Assembly (NCBI GenBank): GCA_014529385.2
Contig: CM043945.1
Location: forward strand, 98,376,612 to 98,434,611
DNA from: Adiantum capillus-veneris
Lineage: Eukaryota; Streptophyta; Polypodiopsida; Polypodiales; Pteridaceae
Direction of reading: 5' to 3'
Length of the DNA: 58,000 nt
In this document: in pieces, positions 33,499 to 45,536 of the stretch
Layout: each line of letters starts with the position of its first letter
Position numbering within the stretch: position 1 is the stretch's first letter
The notes under the pieces: model-generated
Database searches by the model: none
The model's input: the letters and a program-made list of their open reading frames with translations, nothing else
What the model was told of the DNA's origin: nothing
Position numbers and translations under genes: made by a program

Positions 33499-34879
33499 CC
33501 TACAACCCTCCCTCGTCATCTCCCATGCTCATAAAGATGTCCAAGCACTAGCACTCAATCACTTACATGAGCAAGAGAGTAGGCGAAAGAGGAAGAAAGA
33601 GACAGGTAGAGACAAGTACGTTATAGAGAGAAACCAATCCAAGGGACGAAAATACCTTTACAGTGTTAGACTTTGTAATCAATGATTAAAAAAATTTGTA
33701 TACATCTATTTATATAGAATTTAGGGCACATCTCTTTCTTGGGAGTATTGTGCGCTAGCGCTCACCAAATTTCTACCATGCCCCATTGCTAGTCTCATGC
33801 TTTCCGGCCCTAGCGAATGAGATAGGAGGAGAGGATGATTGGGCATAACAAATGAAATTCTTACCCAAAATTGACCAAGCTTCACACCATTAGACCTAAA
33901 TTAGTCCTATTTATAAGTGCAAACATTGGTAGGCCAACCTGGGACTAGAGTACATGGCTCGCAACTCATCATTTTTTACTTTGAAGTTATGGTTTGGATC
34001 GGCATGGTGAATAGGTCCTATGGCTATAGTCTTTTTCTATTTAGTTCATTGGTTTGGATTTCAAGTCAAATTTTGGAATTTTCAAAGCCTTGGACATAGA
34101 TTTGGATTTTGGTAAGTTTTTTAAGTTTGGAACTGGGAAAAAACATAGTATTTGCATGTACTAGTACTTTGGATCAAAATTGTGTGGTCAAAGTCAACTG
34201 TGACTTGAAGGCCTATGGCCTCACACAAGATGTTAGAGAAAAGGCATGTGGAATCACGTAGTGGGAGTTGGACTTGAAGACTTGTGGTATCATGCAAGAC
34301 GAGGACGTTGTGTATGAGGGACACAGAAACACAGAGGGCGGCCAAGAGCAGCCATAGAGGAGATGCAAAGGGGTCCGAGGGAGGGGGGGCACCTAGGGAG
34401 ATGGCAAAGGCGAGCTGCATTGGCAACAATGGGTGTATTCAAATTTGCAAACATAGGCGAACCTTATGGAATAGTGGAATCTATGTCAAAGTAATGGTTC
34501 TTATTTTTTAGAGACTCCAGTAGGAGGGGCCCAATCATTTTAAATCCTAAATCTGAAAAAATCTTCGAGGATGCTGGGCGAGAAAGGAAAGCATAATGAA
34601 AATGGAGGCAAAGAGTTGGAGCGACATGTGGGCGGCAATCGGCATGCAACTCGGGTACTGGCAAGCAAGGACATTTGAGCATTGTAGAGGGTGTGACAAG
34701 ATGTGCGCGAGTGAAAAATGCGTCAGTGCTTTGATGTCGAATGGAGGGTGTGCGAGGTCACCACGTGGATGGATGAGCTGGGGAGGGCAAGCAGATTTTG
34801 ATTTTTACATGAAACATGTTGTGCTTTGAGTATCGGGTTGTGCATGGTACAATGGCTTGCCTTTGGATGGACGGGCACC
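32396..34879. other. No recognisable gene; CT arrays
   Basis: About 2.5 kb with CT-rich stretches at 32885-33015 and 33416-33493 (pure CT at 33452-33493) and otherwise unassigned sequence. Open frames over the arrays are low-complexity SLSLSL. No TE or gene motif found. Confidence 0.5.
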
Positions 34880-34902
34880 CACTACTATGAAAATCTCCAA
34901 GT
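34880..34902 (+). other. Candidate CACTA terminal sequence
   Basis: CACTACTATGAAAATCTCC begins here. CACTAC-start termini followed by GAAAA are typical of plant CACTA transposons, and this lies ~0.5 kb beyond the 3' end of the minus-strand transposase gene. A 24-base subterminal repeat follows at ~35022-35072 ('cgcgtagattat' twice). I could not find the matching ...TAGTG end on the right. Confidence 0.35.
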
Positions 34903-35207
34903 GTTTACCGTACTATTTTACTGCGTTTTGTATATAGAAGGTGCAAATTCAAGTAGAGAAACAAGAGAGAGGAAGGCGGGGGGTTTTTTTGTGTTTAAAA
35001 TATTGCCGCGACTGTTTGCGCTATTATTATCGCGTAGATTATCGTTTTTATTACCGCGTAGATTATTGCTGTTATATTCGACAGCCAAATTTAGCGCCTA
35101 AACTTTCAAATTCTGGCTTACCCCCCCCCCCCCCTTTAAATTTTGGTGTTTCCCTCCTCTCAATAAAAATTACAAAATATTGTATAAAATTTTTAAATTT
35201 AAAAAAG

Positions 35208-35210
<3 letters not shown>

Positions 35211-35258
<48 letters not shown>
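35211..35258. repeat. (AG)n microsatellite, 48 bp
   Basis: Pure AG array, grading into GGGA repeats at 35257-35280, beyond the 3' end of the transposase gene. Confidence 0.95.
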
Positions 35259-35264
<6 letters not shown>

Positions 35265-35795
35265 AGGGAGGAGGAGGGGAAGGATATAAGATTACACTTG
35301 GTTACAACTAAAATAATCACTGTCAATTGATTAACATAATTGAGCATATTCCCAAATCTAAAGAGAGGAAGAGGGGAGATGGAGAGATGAATGGATTACA
35401 CGACCAAAACCTTCGTAACTGCAAAATGTGTATGAATCATCTTCCAAAAGATCTCTACATGAGGCATCATCCAATTCTAAGCCCATGGCTCCTAAATCAA
35501 TAAAAAGAGAAATGAAATTGTTGTTTGTGGATGCATTGCCTTCATCATCTTCGAGTTCGTCATCCTCCATCTCATCATCTTCATCATCATGGCAATCATC
35601 CTCGCTAAGACTTTCTACCACTGGACTTGATTCATCGACCTACCTCTCCTTTGTTTCCACCTCTTCCAAAGTCGGAGGTGGAAAAGGGTCAAAGATAGTC
35701 TCCACTTCATTAGTGGAAAAAATGGTTCTCCCCCGAGGTGTTACGGGAATTACGAACCAAAGTTTTGGTTGGTGGATTGCTGGGATATAGATGAC

Positions 35796-35879
35796 CTATA
35801 AAATAGAAGCTCAAAGTGAGTAACATTGGTATAACTAATGCTACAAGCAATAAGAATAAAAAAGGTACATGTCACTCAC
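35796..35879 (-). other. Intron in CACTA transposase
   Basis: Minus-strand GTGAGTGACATG...TTCTATTTTATAG, 84 bp, phase 0. Splicing joins 'LPRNCEQ' to 'VIYIPAIHQPKLWFVI', restoring the DUF4216-like Q-V-x-Y-x-P block. Confidence 0.8.
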
Positions 35880-36188
35880 CTGCTCACAATTGCGCGGTAA
35901 AACTAAATTGTCATACCTCATTGTGTGATGCACACTAGAGTCCACCATGTAGAGGCAATTCTCATGTCATCTAGACACATTTGTAAATCACTTGCGCTCA
36001 AAGATGAAGGTATGAAAGGTTCTAAAATTAACCTTTAGTATACTTTCAATAGTTCCGTAGTACCTTGCTTCATCACCATCTGTGTCAAAGTTACCCATGA
36101 TAACACAATCCATGGTGGTTCTACGCTTGTCAATGTGACGCGTATAAAAGTGACGACCCTTTGACCACATAGAGTTAAAGGAAAGGCA

Positions 36189-36285
36189 CTACAAAATAGA
36201 AAAATATATTAATTTATCAAATACATATTAAAGATAATTTCAAGAAATAGCGTTACAATATGGTTTAGGTATATGAGTACTCTAC
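36189..36285 (-). other. Intron in CACTA transposase
   Basis: Minus-strand GTAGAGTACTC...TTCTATTTTGTAG, 97 bp, phase 0. It joins 'EWEYARGCVPK' to 'CLSFNSMWSKGRHFYTRHID', the normal order in these transposases. Confidence 0.8.
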
Positions 36286-39200
36286 CTTTGGTACGCATCC
36301 TCGTGCATACTCCCATTCTTTGCAGGTGATGTCTTCTCCGCGCGCTTTTGCCTCGGTCATTCTCTCATGAATCCACTCTGCACTAATGAGACTTGGAAAA
36401 CATGCAAGGTGTCTAGGAACTAGGGGTTCCCTCCTTCCTCTATGTGCTTGTTTCCATGCTTCCCTCTCTTACAAATGCCTTGCCTTTGCACTGTCCACAA
36501 GTCCACCCACTTGGTCATAATCTTTGCATTGAGAATACAAAGGTTATTGACCACTCGAGATAGATTCATATCCATATTAAGTAGTTTCCCCTTTCCACTT
36601 GGCAAGTGTGAAGTCATCCTTGCATATTCCTCGTCTGACCACATGCAAGGCATTGAAGGATCAACTTGTGCCAAATACTCTCATATGTAAACAATGCCTC
36701 TTGAACGATCCACCCTTTGGCCATACATGCCTCTGGTTGAGACCGTAGCTACACAAAATCTTTGAGAGTCTTTAAAAACCTCTCTAAGAAGAACATCGAT
36801 CGTGCATGCACTACACCACATATAGCTATCTCCTCTACCACGTGAACCAAGAGGTGAATTTGACTAAGAAGGACTGGTCGAGGAAATGCATCTTCAATGG
36901 CACACACAGTTTCTGTTGCAAGTGTTTGAGCAGCAGGGATAGCATCTATTTTGATTTCCTTGGAGCTCACAAATCTGTAAGAAAACACACAAGGATACAC
37001 TAAGTGCTAGTTGAAATTATTGTGTACATAAAAAAGGTGTAGTTGAGTGGAGTCTTGTGGTGTATCTTACTAGCTCTTGTAGTTTGAAAATAGCGTCCCT
37101 GACTTTCTTGTCCTGACATATACACATACTCACCCCGACAGAATGAACGACAATGTAAATCAGGGGAAGGGAAAGTGAGTGATAATCATATACACAAACT
37201 ATAGATAGAACAGGGAGGAGAAAGATTACCTGAAGCATCTTGTGCCAATCATGGGACTTCAACCCATACAATTGAACGCTTCCACCCTTCTTCACGTTTG
37301 TGAAATCTCCCTTTAGCGACCTCATGTATCCTGTTGATGTGCGAATAGAGGCAATGGTATCCTTCACCTTGTCTAATTCTTCTTTGGCTAGCATCCATGG
37401 TGCTTTAGGAAGCACAATATTTCCATTTGGGACACGACGTGGAGTAGCAGAGGTGGGGAGACGTTTTACAAGCCTCAAATCCTCCCTCGCACCCAAAGAG
37501 TCCTTCTTGCCAATAATGTGGTCCCGTAGTGTTTGGGCTACATTCTTGAATATGTGCATGGGATCCAAGAGGTGTTGTATTTTTTAAGTCCTTCCAATAT
37601 GGAAGCCTTAAAAATATGGAATACCTTGACATATCTTTTGGTGGAGGACACGGAGCCGGATTGTTGTTGTGGTGTTCTTCCCAAAATTTTTGCCCAATCT
37701 GCCATCGTGAGCTTTAGAGGGGTCTTCCCATTTGTTGGAGCCTTGTGCTTGTTATGCCCTTGGGGTAAGAAACGATGGTTGTTTGGATAGAGTACCTTGT
37801 GCAAGGAATCGGGCCTCTCCATCACCAACGATGGCCCGCAAGTAGGACATGCATTGTGCCCGATGAGGACAACCCTGCATACATGTCATATGGTTAGAGA
37901 GATGAGTAAACTAAAGTGAACTAAAGGGAGAGAGGAAAAAAGGGAGAGAGAGATAGAGGAAAGGGGGTTACCAAAAATCTCTCCAAGCCCAGGATAGTCG
38001 TGCATAGTCCACATAAGGATTCCCTTCACAATGGCTTCTCTCCCCTCCTTTGCAAGTGAGACATCGACAACAGGAATGCCTCTCCATAACTCCTCCAACT
38101 CCTCGATGATGAGGGCTCGAGGTAGACGTCAATATTTGACACTTTGTACTTCCCTGGCACAAGCAAGAAAAGAAGTATATTGCCCTTCTTGGTTGTCTCC
38201 CATGGTGGAATATTGTAGTTGACGATCACCACAGGCCAAGTGCTCCATGAAGTAGACTTAGTGCCGAAGGGGTTGACACCATCATTTGCTAACCCAAGCC
38301 TGAAGTGTTGAGGCTCCAACCCAAACTCTGGCCATTGAGTTTTGATGTGCCTCCTTGTAGGTGAATCGACAGGGATGTGCATCATTCCATCATTTGAGCG
38401 ATGGTTCACGTGCCACGCGAGAAGCTCCACGATAGAGTTGCTTTTAAACATGTGTTGGATGTGAGGAATTAATGAAAAATGTCTCAATACATTGCGGATT
38501 AGGTGCGCCCCACTCACTCTTGTCTTGTATCATGCCTCCCCGCACACGGGACATGAGGTAGCATGTGCATGCTCATTGCGGAATAGCATGCAATCGTTGA
38601 TGCATGCATGGATACGCTCATACTCCATTCCAAGTGTAGTGACATACGATCTAGCTCATCGATGATCTGGAGGCATGTGGTGATCTTCTGGAAACATTTT
38701 GCCCATCAAACTACAACAAGCATGCGTATTAGTATAATTGCTAGAAGACGGCACCATACAGCGAGTGGAGTGTATATAAAAGACACATTCCATACTTAGT
38801 AGTGCATCGACACTTGCATTACTCCAACCAAATTTTGCTTGCAAGTTGAGGACTTCCAACGATGCTCAGAGCACCGAGTATTGTGCACCGTCGTAAAGAG
38901 GTGTTCGGGCACTCGTCATCAATCTATCCTCCTTTTCGGCAGCCCGTTTACTATAGGGCTGACAATCCTCCTCACACACGTCGCACTCATGAGATCGTAG
39001 CTTATCACACATGTCGAACATGTGCTCATCCTCTACCTCAAAATGCGACGGAGACGCCATAGGAGCTGTCAAAGTAGAGCCAACGGGAGGATCACCATTG
39101 GTGCACCCAAATCGCCCAGTCGCTCTTGCCTCTGCCGTTTGGCCTTGCGCGCTGGTGCACCACCACCGAACACAGACCAATGCGGCACCTCCTCAAGCGA

Positions 39201-39420
39201 CCGGTGAGTCACTCTCTCATCTCTCCGAGAGCTTTTTTGAGGATGCCAAAGCCCTTCGTTCTCCACGTGCTCTAAGGCAATGCGCCTCACGCGAGGGATT
39301 GCCCTTTTGCACTTGGCACAAGGACAAGGGAGTTTTTTCTTGAGCCAACGATCGCGCTCAAGGCCTCAGGGGAACCACGATCATCCCAGTCGATGTCCTG
39401 CATACGTGAAATGTTGTTTA

Positions 39421-40200
39421 TTTAGTCTATGTCCTAAAAAATAAATAATTAGAAAAATCGTAAATTCAATTAAAAAAATTACATAAAGGGAATAAATGAC
39501 AATGAGTACTAAAATTATTTTTAAAAGAGAACTTAAAAAATGCAATTAATAAACATTTAAAAGTACTACAAAATAAAGTATCCATAAAAAATTAAAAAAT
39601 TTCATCAAAAAACTCAAGGGTAAAAAATGAAATAATGGATAGCTAAAATAATGGATAGCTAAGGGTAGAGGGGGTGGTTTGTACCACCCCCCCCCCCCCC
39701 CCCTCCCCCCCCCCCTCTGCAGCCTCGGATTTGCATGTATCGGTTTGAAAGGACGGGCCACGGTAATGGGCATGGTAATATCCGCAGTAATGCCTGGCAC
39801 CTAAAATAGGCAAGAAGGCAGAATATGCCGCGTTTTTGCTGCATACTCTACGTTCTTGCTCTCCGCCGTCGCTCCCAAGCTTCCCCCCCATTCCCCTTTC
39901 CCCACCCCCCCCTCTCCCTTCCCTATCTCCCCTTCTCCAAGCTTCCCCCCCCCTCCCTTCCCTCTCTCTCCTTCTCCAATCTTCCCAAGTTTCATCGAAG
40001 GGGGTTTCGTCCAAGTTTTCACCATCGTCTTTGGAAGCTCAACCTAGCCGAAGCTCAACCGTGCTACAAAGAAAGAGGTAAACACAAAACAAAGCACCTC
40101 CCCCCTCTTTCCCTTTTGTTTTCTACTTCACACACATACGCACACGCACATGCATGCATAAATCGAAAAAAAAAAAAAGAGAATCCATAACATACCTCGT
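39421..40200. other. No gene; interrupted poly-C tract
   Basis: AT-rich to 39660, then a C tract at 39687-39715 broken by one T, then pyrimidine-rich sequence to 40100. It may be the 5' flank of the transposase gene. Frames over this region are low-complexity (Pro/Ser or Gly/Arg). Confidence 0.55.
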
Positions 40201-40287
40201 TCATTTGGAAATGGTTGCTTTGCTCGGCTTGTTTGGAAATGGTTGCTTTGCTAGGCTTGTTTGGAAATGATTGCTTTGCTCGGCTTA
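40201..40287. repeat. 29-bp tandem repeat, 3 copies
   Basis: Units at 40201-40229, 40230-40258 and 40259-40287: 'tgtttggaaatggttgctttgctcggct' with one or two changes each. Confidence 0.93.
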
Positions 40288-40310
40288 TTTGGTTAGAATG
40301 TTAGATAGAA

Positions 40311-40312
<2 letters not shown>

Positions 40313-40380
<68 letters not shown>
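40313..40380. repeat. (AG)n microsatellite, ~68 bp
   Basis: Pure AG array downstream (minus sense) of the unknown spliced gene. Confidence 0.95.
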
Positions 40381-40385
<5 letters not shown>

Positions 40386-40569
40386 GATAAAGAGAGAGCG
40401 AGAGATAGATAGTTCTATTATCGTCCTAGGAGGTCAAATATGACCTATGGGACCAAATGAACATGTCACGTGGTGTGAGTGGAGGTCATAAGTGACTCTT
40501 GATGCTCAAAAATGCCTGAAATGAGCGTTGCAATAGAGAGTCCACATCGTGGTTGGGAGAGGAATTTAT

Positions 40570-41204
40570 TTAGGAAGAGCTCATGGCTGAATATATGGGG
40601 AAAAGAGGACCTAATGTGGTCAAAATCTGAGCACTCAAGTAGTCTGTGGTACTCACTCTCTCACACTTAATGAGGGCATAAGGTGCAAAGTCGATGAGAC
40701 TCCTCGCCAATGCTCCAATGTCCTGTCTCGTAGCGTAGAGAATGGAGGCAATGGTGCAGATCGCACTCAATGGGATGGGCTCAAGGATGTAAGAATGGGT
40801 TCGGTTATCGCGTTCGGAGAAGAAGAGAGATTTGTAGTTTGGGGCAATGTACGTGGTGCAATGGCTGAAGCGAGAACCTTCAAATTTCTCACAAGCTGTG
40901 ATACATTGGCGTTGTAAGAATGCCTCACTAACTTGGGAGTCGATCGACGCATCCTTGACCAAGTGACATGCATCCCATCTTTCAAACCATTTCTTGATGT
41001 CAAGCATCCACCCCGAACTTAGTATTTTGCTCTTGCATGTCTTTGACTTGCTTCATATGCGATTCTAGGAAGTCCATACAAAGGGCTACATTGTGTCTTA
41101 AGCATGTACTCCACAACCCTTTGCATGCCCAAGACCTCAATGAGAAGCGATCCGGACTCAAGAAGTAAGAGCATGTAGGGTGTTTGTGTCTTGACTTTGA
41201 GAAA

Positions 41205-41255
<51 letters not shown>

Positions 41256-41472
41256 AGAGATGAGAGAGAGAGAGAGAGAGAAATGAGAGAGAGGAGAAGG
41301 AAAATAGATAGAGAGGGAGAGAAAGAGAGAGAGGAGGAGAGAGAGAGAGATAAGAGAGAGAGAGAGAAAAGAGGGATAGAGGAGATATAAAGAGAGATAA
41401 TTAATGAGAGGGAGAGAAATGGGGATATTAGATAGATAAGAGAGAAAAAGAGAGAATGAGAGAATTAGATGA

Positions 41473-41505
<33 letters not shown>

Positions 41506-41508
41506 GAG

Positions 41509-41547
<39 letters not shown>

Positions 41548-41965
41548 AATAGGAAAGAGAGGGAGAGAGAGATTACCTTCAAGGCGAGGATGCTTTGTTG
41601 AACGAAGGGCTTTGATAGATAAAAAAAGCAGCCCATCCCATCAAGCTTGGAGGGTGTAGGTAAAAGACAAGGGTTCCACTTGTAAAACAAGGTGGTCTGT
41701 GTTTTGCAATAATGGGATGAAGCGGTTGCTTCAATTTGTGAGGGCCAATCCAGGACATGGTGGATGTCCCTAGGGTCCCTCTTGTGGGCGTACGCGAAGC
41801 CTGAAAAAGTGGTGCGCAAGTCCAAAGCCACCATGACCTTAGCCAAAACCTCCATGCCTCGGCAGAAGATGTTGTCCATGTTTGGCTTCTCATCTCTGAG
41901 AGTGCTTGCTTTACATGGAGGCACAGGCATGACTCTGGGATGGAGCTTCCGCTTTGTAGTTCAAC
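40570..41965 (-). CDS. Unknown spliced gene beside CACTA transposase
   Basis: Three protein-like segments in minus order. (1) 41578-41930, 'DEKPNMDNIFCRGMEVLAKV', 'ALDLRTTFSGFAYAHKRDPR', 'FYKWNPCLLP', ending in a splice-donor-like AAG|GTAATC at 41577. (2) ~41019-41203, 'KVKTQTPYMLLLLESGSLLI' and 'YMLKTQCSPLYGLPRIAYEA'. (3) 40570-41007, 'MLDIKKWFERWDACHLVKDA', 'FLQRQCITACEKFEGSRFSH' and 'GALARSLIDFAPYALIKCER'. Introns contain long CT arrays, with an acceptor 'ctctgttgtgcag' near 41966. One stop separates segments 2 and 3. I recognise no family. 'TTFSGF' loosely recalls a methyltransferase motif I region, but this is weak. It could be the second gene of the CACTA element or a captured host gene. 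Confidence 0.45.
41204..41577. repeat. GA-rich array, likely intron of unknown gene
   Basis: About 370 bp of GA/GAGAGAAA repeats. Read on the minus strand it lies between a GTAATC donor and a CTTTCTCAAAG acceptor-like site, so it probably is an intron made almost wholly of CT repeats. Confidence 0.7.
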
Positions 41966-41970
41966 TGCAC

Positions 41971-41971
<1 letters not shown>

Positions 41972-42048
<77 letters not shown>
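41972..42048. repeat. (GA)n microsatellite, ~77 bp
   Basis: Read on the minus strand this CT array precedes 'ctgttgtgcag', so it may be the polypyrimidine tract of an intron. Confidence 0.92.
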
Positions 42049-42051
<3 letters not shown>

Positions 42052-42762
42052 GGCGTTACTTATTGCATTACAGATTGTAATGTTACGATTAGTTAATCAC
42101 TTAGACGTTGAATCTAGGTGCATCCACACAAAATGATGGCTACAGTTACAACCATAACTCTTTATCTCTACTCAAAACAATGGCTACATTACGTATATGT
42201 ATATATATTTGTGTGTACATATATATTTGTTTATGCAGGCACTAAGTATGGGAGCATAGCACGGAAGGTTAGACGCTTCCTCTTGGGTATATTCCTTTTT
42301 TAATCATGGCGTTGCGGTCATTGATCCACTCATACATGGATTGATGCAATGTACCTTTGGTTTTACCATGGTTGAGACTTTGATGATATCTAAAGAGGTG
42401 CAGTTGACCTTTGGCATTACTAGCCTCTAGTTAGGTCTACTAGTATGTATATGTATCTATGTGTTTGTGTGCTAATATACTTGTGTACGTATTTATAGAT
42501 GAGTGAGTAAGGTAGAAAGCTTAATCTTATATTGATCTTTGTAATGTAGATGTCAGACGAGCGACCAACTGGTGCGGGGAGCAGCCAGTTGGCTCTTCTT
42601 TTGGTTGGTTCACATCCAAGTGGGCTCCCACGAGGGTGGACATCGCCTCTAGTGGACCCGAGTTTGAGTCGATGAGAACAAGAAAAGAAATAAAGAATGT
42701 TTCTACCTAGTTAGCCATAAACCATGAGTGTCATAGGTTTATTTTTGTTATTTGCAGGCATG
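42049..42762. other. No firm gene; gypsy leader or flank
   Basis: AT-rich to 42540. An ATG at 42550 opens 41 codons (M-S-D-E-R-P-T-G-A-G) after an AG; 'ttatttgcag' at 42748-42757 could be a splice acceptor or a leader border before gypsy gag. No LTR recognised. Confidence 0.4.
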
Positions 42763-44131
42763 GCCATCCTACACCTACCCTTCTCAGGGCGATGCTACAG
42801 AAGGTGAAGATACTTACGAATTGCTCGATATTGAAGAATTTCGTGCACTTCAGACACGCATGACAGTCATGGATGAAAATTTTAAAGCTTTAAATGAAAA
42901 TGTTACTAAACTATCCACATTAGTAATTCAATTAATGCATCAACAGTCTAAGAGTCCTGATGACACGCACATGCATGAGCACGTTGCCACACAAGGGTAG
43001 GGAATTTCTAATCTAGGGTAAGGCCCAAATGCTGATACGTTGCATACTCTCAGTGCAAAAGAGGTGGATGAATTGTTAAAGAACACCAAACCATCAATTT
43101 TTAAGGGAGAAGACCGAGACCGCAATAAGGATACAGTGAATATCTTTCTCAGCGAGTGGGATGGAATTCACGCCTTACGGCGTACTCCGGATGCAGTTAG
43201 AGCTCTGCAAACGAGCTTAACTTTGGAAGGCAAGGCCTACAAATAGTGGATGTCTCTCAAGGAGAAGAACATCATACCACAGAGTTGGGTATCTTTTGAA
43301 GCAATGTTTAGCAAGGAATTTTTGCCTACAAACGAGGCCGATTGGAATTGGACGGCTTGGGACACATGTTCCATGGGCCAATACCCATCACTCCTTGAAT
43401 ATATCTCTCACTACGTTATCCTCAAGTTGGAAGGCTTAGATACCTTTCAACAAGTATGGGGGTTCATACAAGGTCTGACACCCGAGCTTAAGAAGTATGT
43501 CAAGACCCAAGACCCTAAAACACTTGAGGAATCCATAGTGAAAGCACGTATTCATGATGATCCTGATGAGAAGAAAACAAATAATAGTCACGTGCTTGCT
43601 AATATACATGGTAATACACGCACTCAATATGGGCACAATAAAAGAAAATTTCTAGTTGCTAATTCACATGCATCTAAAAAACCCAAGGGATTCAGGGGTC
43701 CTCTCTCTCCTGAGGATTTTGATAAAGCCAAGAAAGAAAAATTATGTTTTCAACGTTTAGGAAGAGGTCATGGCAAAAAGGATTGTCCCAAGGGAAAATC
43801 TGCTGCTCAGGGCAAAGAGAAAGTAGTGCACACAGTGCAACTGCTGCCTCTTGAGTCTTCCTCAAGATTCTCTATAGTGGAAGTAACACACACTGAGGTG
43901 GTGCATGAATGTTGTCTCAGAGCTTCCATGTGGCAACCGACCTTTGGACCACATGAGTTAGTACGTATGCACGGATATCTGCAAGGGTGCAAGGTGTGCA
44001 TCTTGGTAGATGACGGTGCTACTCACAATTTCATCAATTATGGATTGGTGAAAAAACTCAAACTGCCTCAAAGTCCGAGTACCCACCGCTACAAGGTAGC
44101 AATGATGAATGGACATGATACTGAAATATGA
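42763..44131 (+). pseudogene. Ty3/gypsy gag and protease (third gypsy)
   Basis: Gag N-terminus with a Leu-rich helix ('LDIEEFRALQTRMTVMDENF', 'TKLSTLVIQLMHQQ'), a stop at 42998, then the capsid domain ('KPSIFKGEDRDRNKDTVNIF', 'LTLEGKAYK*WMSLKE', 'SWVSFEAMFSKEFLP', 'FIQGLTPELKKYVK'). A zinc knuckle near 43745 reads C-F-Q-R-L-G-R-G-H-G-K-K-D-C; the second cysteine is arginine (CGT for TGT). Protease follows with 'CILVDDGATHNFIN' near 44010 (D-D-G instead of D-S-G). No ATG in frame at the left edge, so the start is lost or comes by splicing. Confidence 0.87.
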
Positions 44132-45227
44132 GATACTCAATGCTGAGTTGTTCCATTGGAAGTACAAGGGTACTCTACATGTTTAAATTTTCAGGTTATG
44201 AATGGAAAGGGCTGATGTGGTTCTTGGTAGGGAGTGGTTGCATAGCCTAGGACCATCACTGAAGTGTAGCTATGAGCACAACATCTTGATGTTTGAATCC
44301 CATGGCGCACATGTGTTGTTGTTAGGAGAAAAAGATATACCTTCATCACCACTGATTTGTACCACTGAGCTTATGCAGCTCGTTTCTGATAATGAAATAG
44401 ATCAGGTTTTGTTGTGTTACTCACTCACTGTCTCATTTTCTTTCTAACATTGAGTCTGTTGAACATTCCGCAACGCCGCGTGCTTCTCTCTCCTCTACTC
44501 CACCAATTGCTAATTCTAAACAAGCAAACGTTGCTAGTCAATTACAGAAATTAGTAAAGGAATTTCAAGATGTATTTCCTAATGATTTTCCATCAGGATT
44601 ACCGCCGACACGATCAGTACAACATAGCATTGACGTGGCTGCATGCTGTAAACCTGTTAGTAAACCACCTTACCAAATGAGTTATTCAAAAGTTGCTGAG
44701 GTGGAACGTCAGCTTGCTGACTACCTTAGTAGAGGGTTTATACAACCCAGTTCTTCACGTGGCTTAAATGGGGTTACAGTTAAGAACAAATACCCATTGC
44801 CCAAAGTAGATGAGTTGTTTGATAAGCTCACTCATGCTCGCATTTTTACAAAAATAGACTTGCGGTCAGGATATCACCAAGTCCGTATTCAACTTGCCGA
44901 TATACCTAAAACTGCATTTCGAACACGGTTTGGACACTAAGAGTTTTTGGTGATGCCCTTTGGGTTAACCAATGCACCCGCAACATTCATGACACTTATG
45001 GATAGTGTCTTGAAGCCATATTTGGAAAAAATTTTCATTGTTTTCCTCGATGACATCCTAGTCTATAGTGCTTCTGAAGAAGAACACGTACAACATCTCA
45101 TGCAGGTGTTTGAGTTGTTACGCACAAACAAGTTATATGCCAAGGAATCTAAATGTGATTTTCTAAAAGATGAAATTCATTATTTAGGGCATGTTATTTC
45201 AGCTAACGGGCTATACATGGATCAATC
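44132..45227 (+). pseudogene. Third gypsy: linker and reverse transcriptase
   Basis: Protease-RT linker 'ADVVLGREWLHSLGPSLKCS' (44205-44270). Then RT from about 44635: '[19 protein letters not shown]', 'IQPSSS', '[17 protein letters not shown]', '[15 protein letters not shown]', '[10 protein letters not shown]'. A TAA at 44938-44940 replaces the usual tyrosine before 'EFLVMPFGLTNAPATFM'. The catalytic box is 'FLDDILVYS' (near 45045). The frame runs through 'EIHYLGHVISANGLYMDQS' into the TRIM-like insertion at 45228. Apart from the stop, the domain is well kept. Confidence 0.93.
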
Positions 45228-45536
45228 TGAAGGGGATCGGGGAGTACCACAGACGGAGAGTGAGAGAGAGAGAAGGAGACACACATACGATGTGGGTGGG
45301 GAGACTCAAAGAGTGAGCAGCCCCCTATACACTTATGCTATGTATAAGGTATACAAGTCAGTGGGCGCCCAGACTCTGGGCGATCGGGCAAGGCACATGC
45401 GCCTATACCCCAACAACCTCCCACTTAAAGGCGACTGTGCCTTTAAGCAAGAGAACCTAGTCTAAAGACTACAAAAGGCGAGAGAAAACCGCTCTCAACC
45501 GATGCCCATTGGCTGGCTGTGATCGTGTGCATTCGG

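Larger units (their letters stand above)
35358..39420 (-). pseudogene. CACTA (En/Spm) transposase, TNP2 type
   Basis: DNA-cutting transposase of a CACTA element, read leftward. The N-terminal Transpos_assoc domain shows 'DIDWDDRGSPE' and, after a shift, 'KKLPCPCAKCKRA' (39220-39410). Then 'TPLYDGAQYSVL', 'GWSNASVDALLS', 'MEYERIHACINDCMLF' and 'SCPVCGEAWYKTR' (38530-38890). The TNP2 core follows: 'WPEFGLEPQHFRLGLANDGV' (38290-38350), 'IDVYLEP' with a one-base shift near 38118, 'LWRGIPVVDVS', 'GHNACPTCG', 'MDPMHIFKNVAQTL', 'VQLYGLKSHDWHKMLQ' and 'IHLLVHVVEEI...CGVVHARSMFFLERFLKTLK' (36765-36880). One TAG near 36753 breaks the following 'LRSQPEACMAKGWIVQE'. A DUF4216-like end (35990-36190) and an acidic tail complete it. 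Mostly intact, with a few lesions and several GT-AG introns. Confidence 0.9.

Noticed and set aside
35428-35790. A Ser-rich plus-strand gene
   Set aside because: Antisense to the acidic C-terminal tail of the CACTA transposase.
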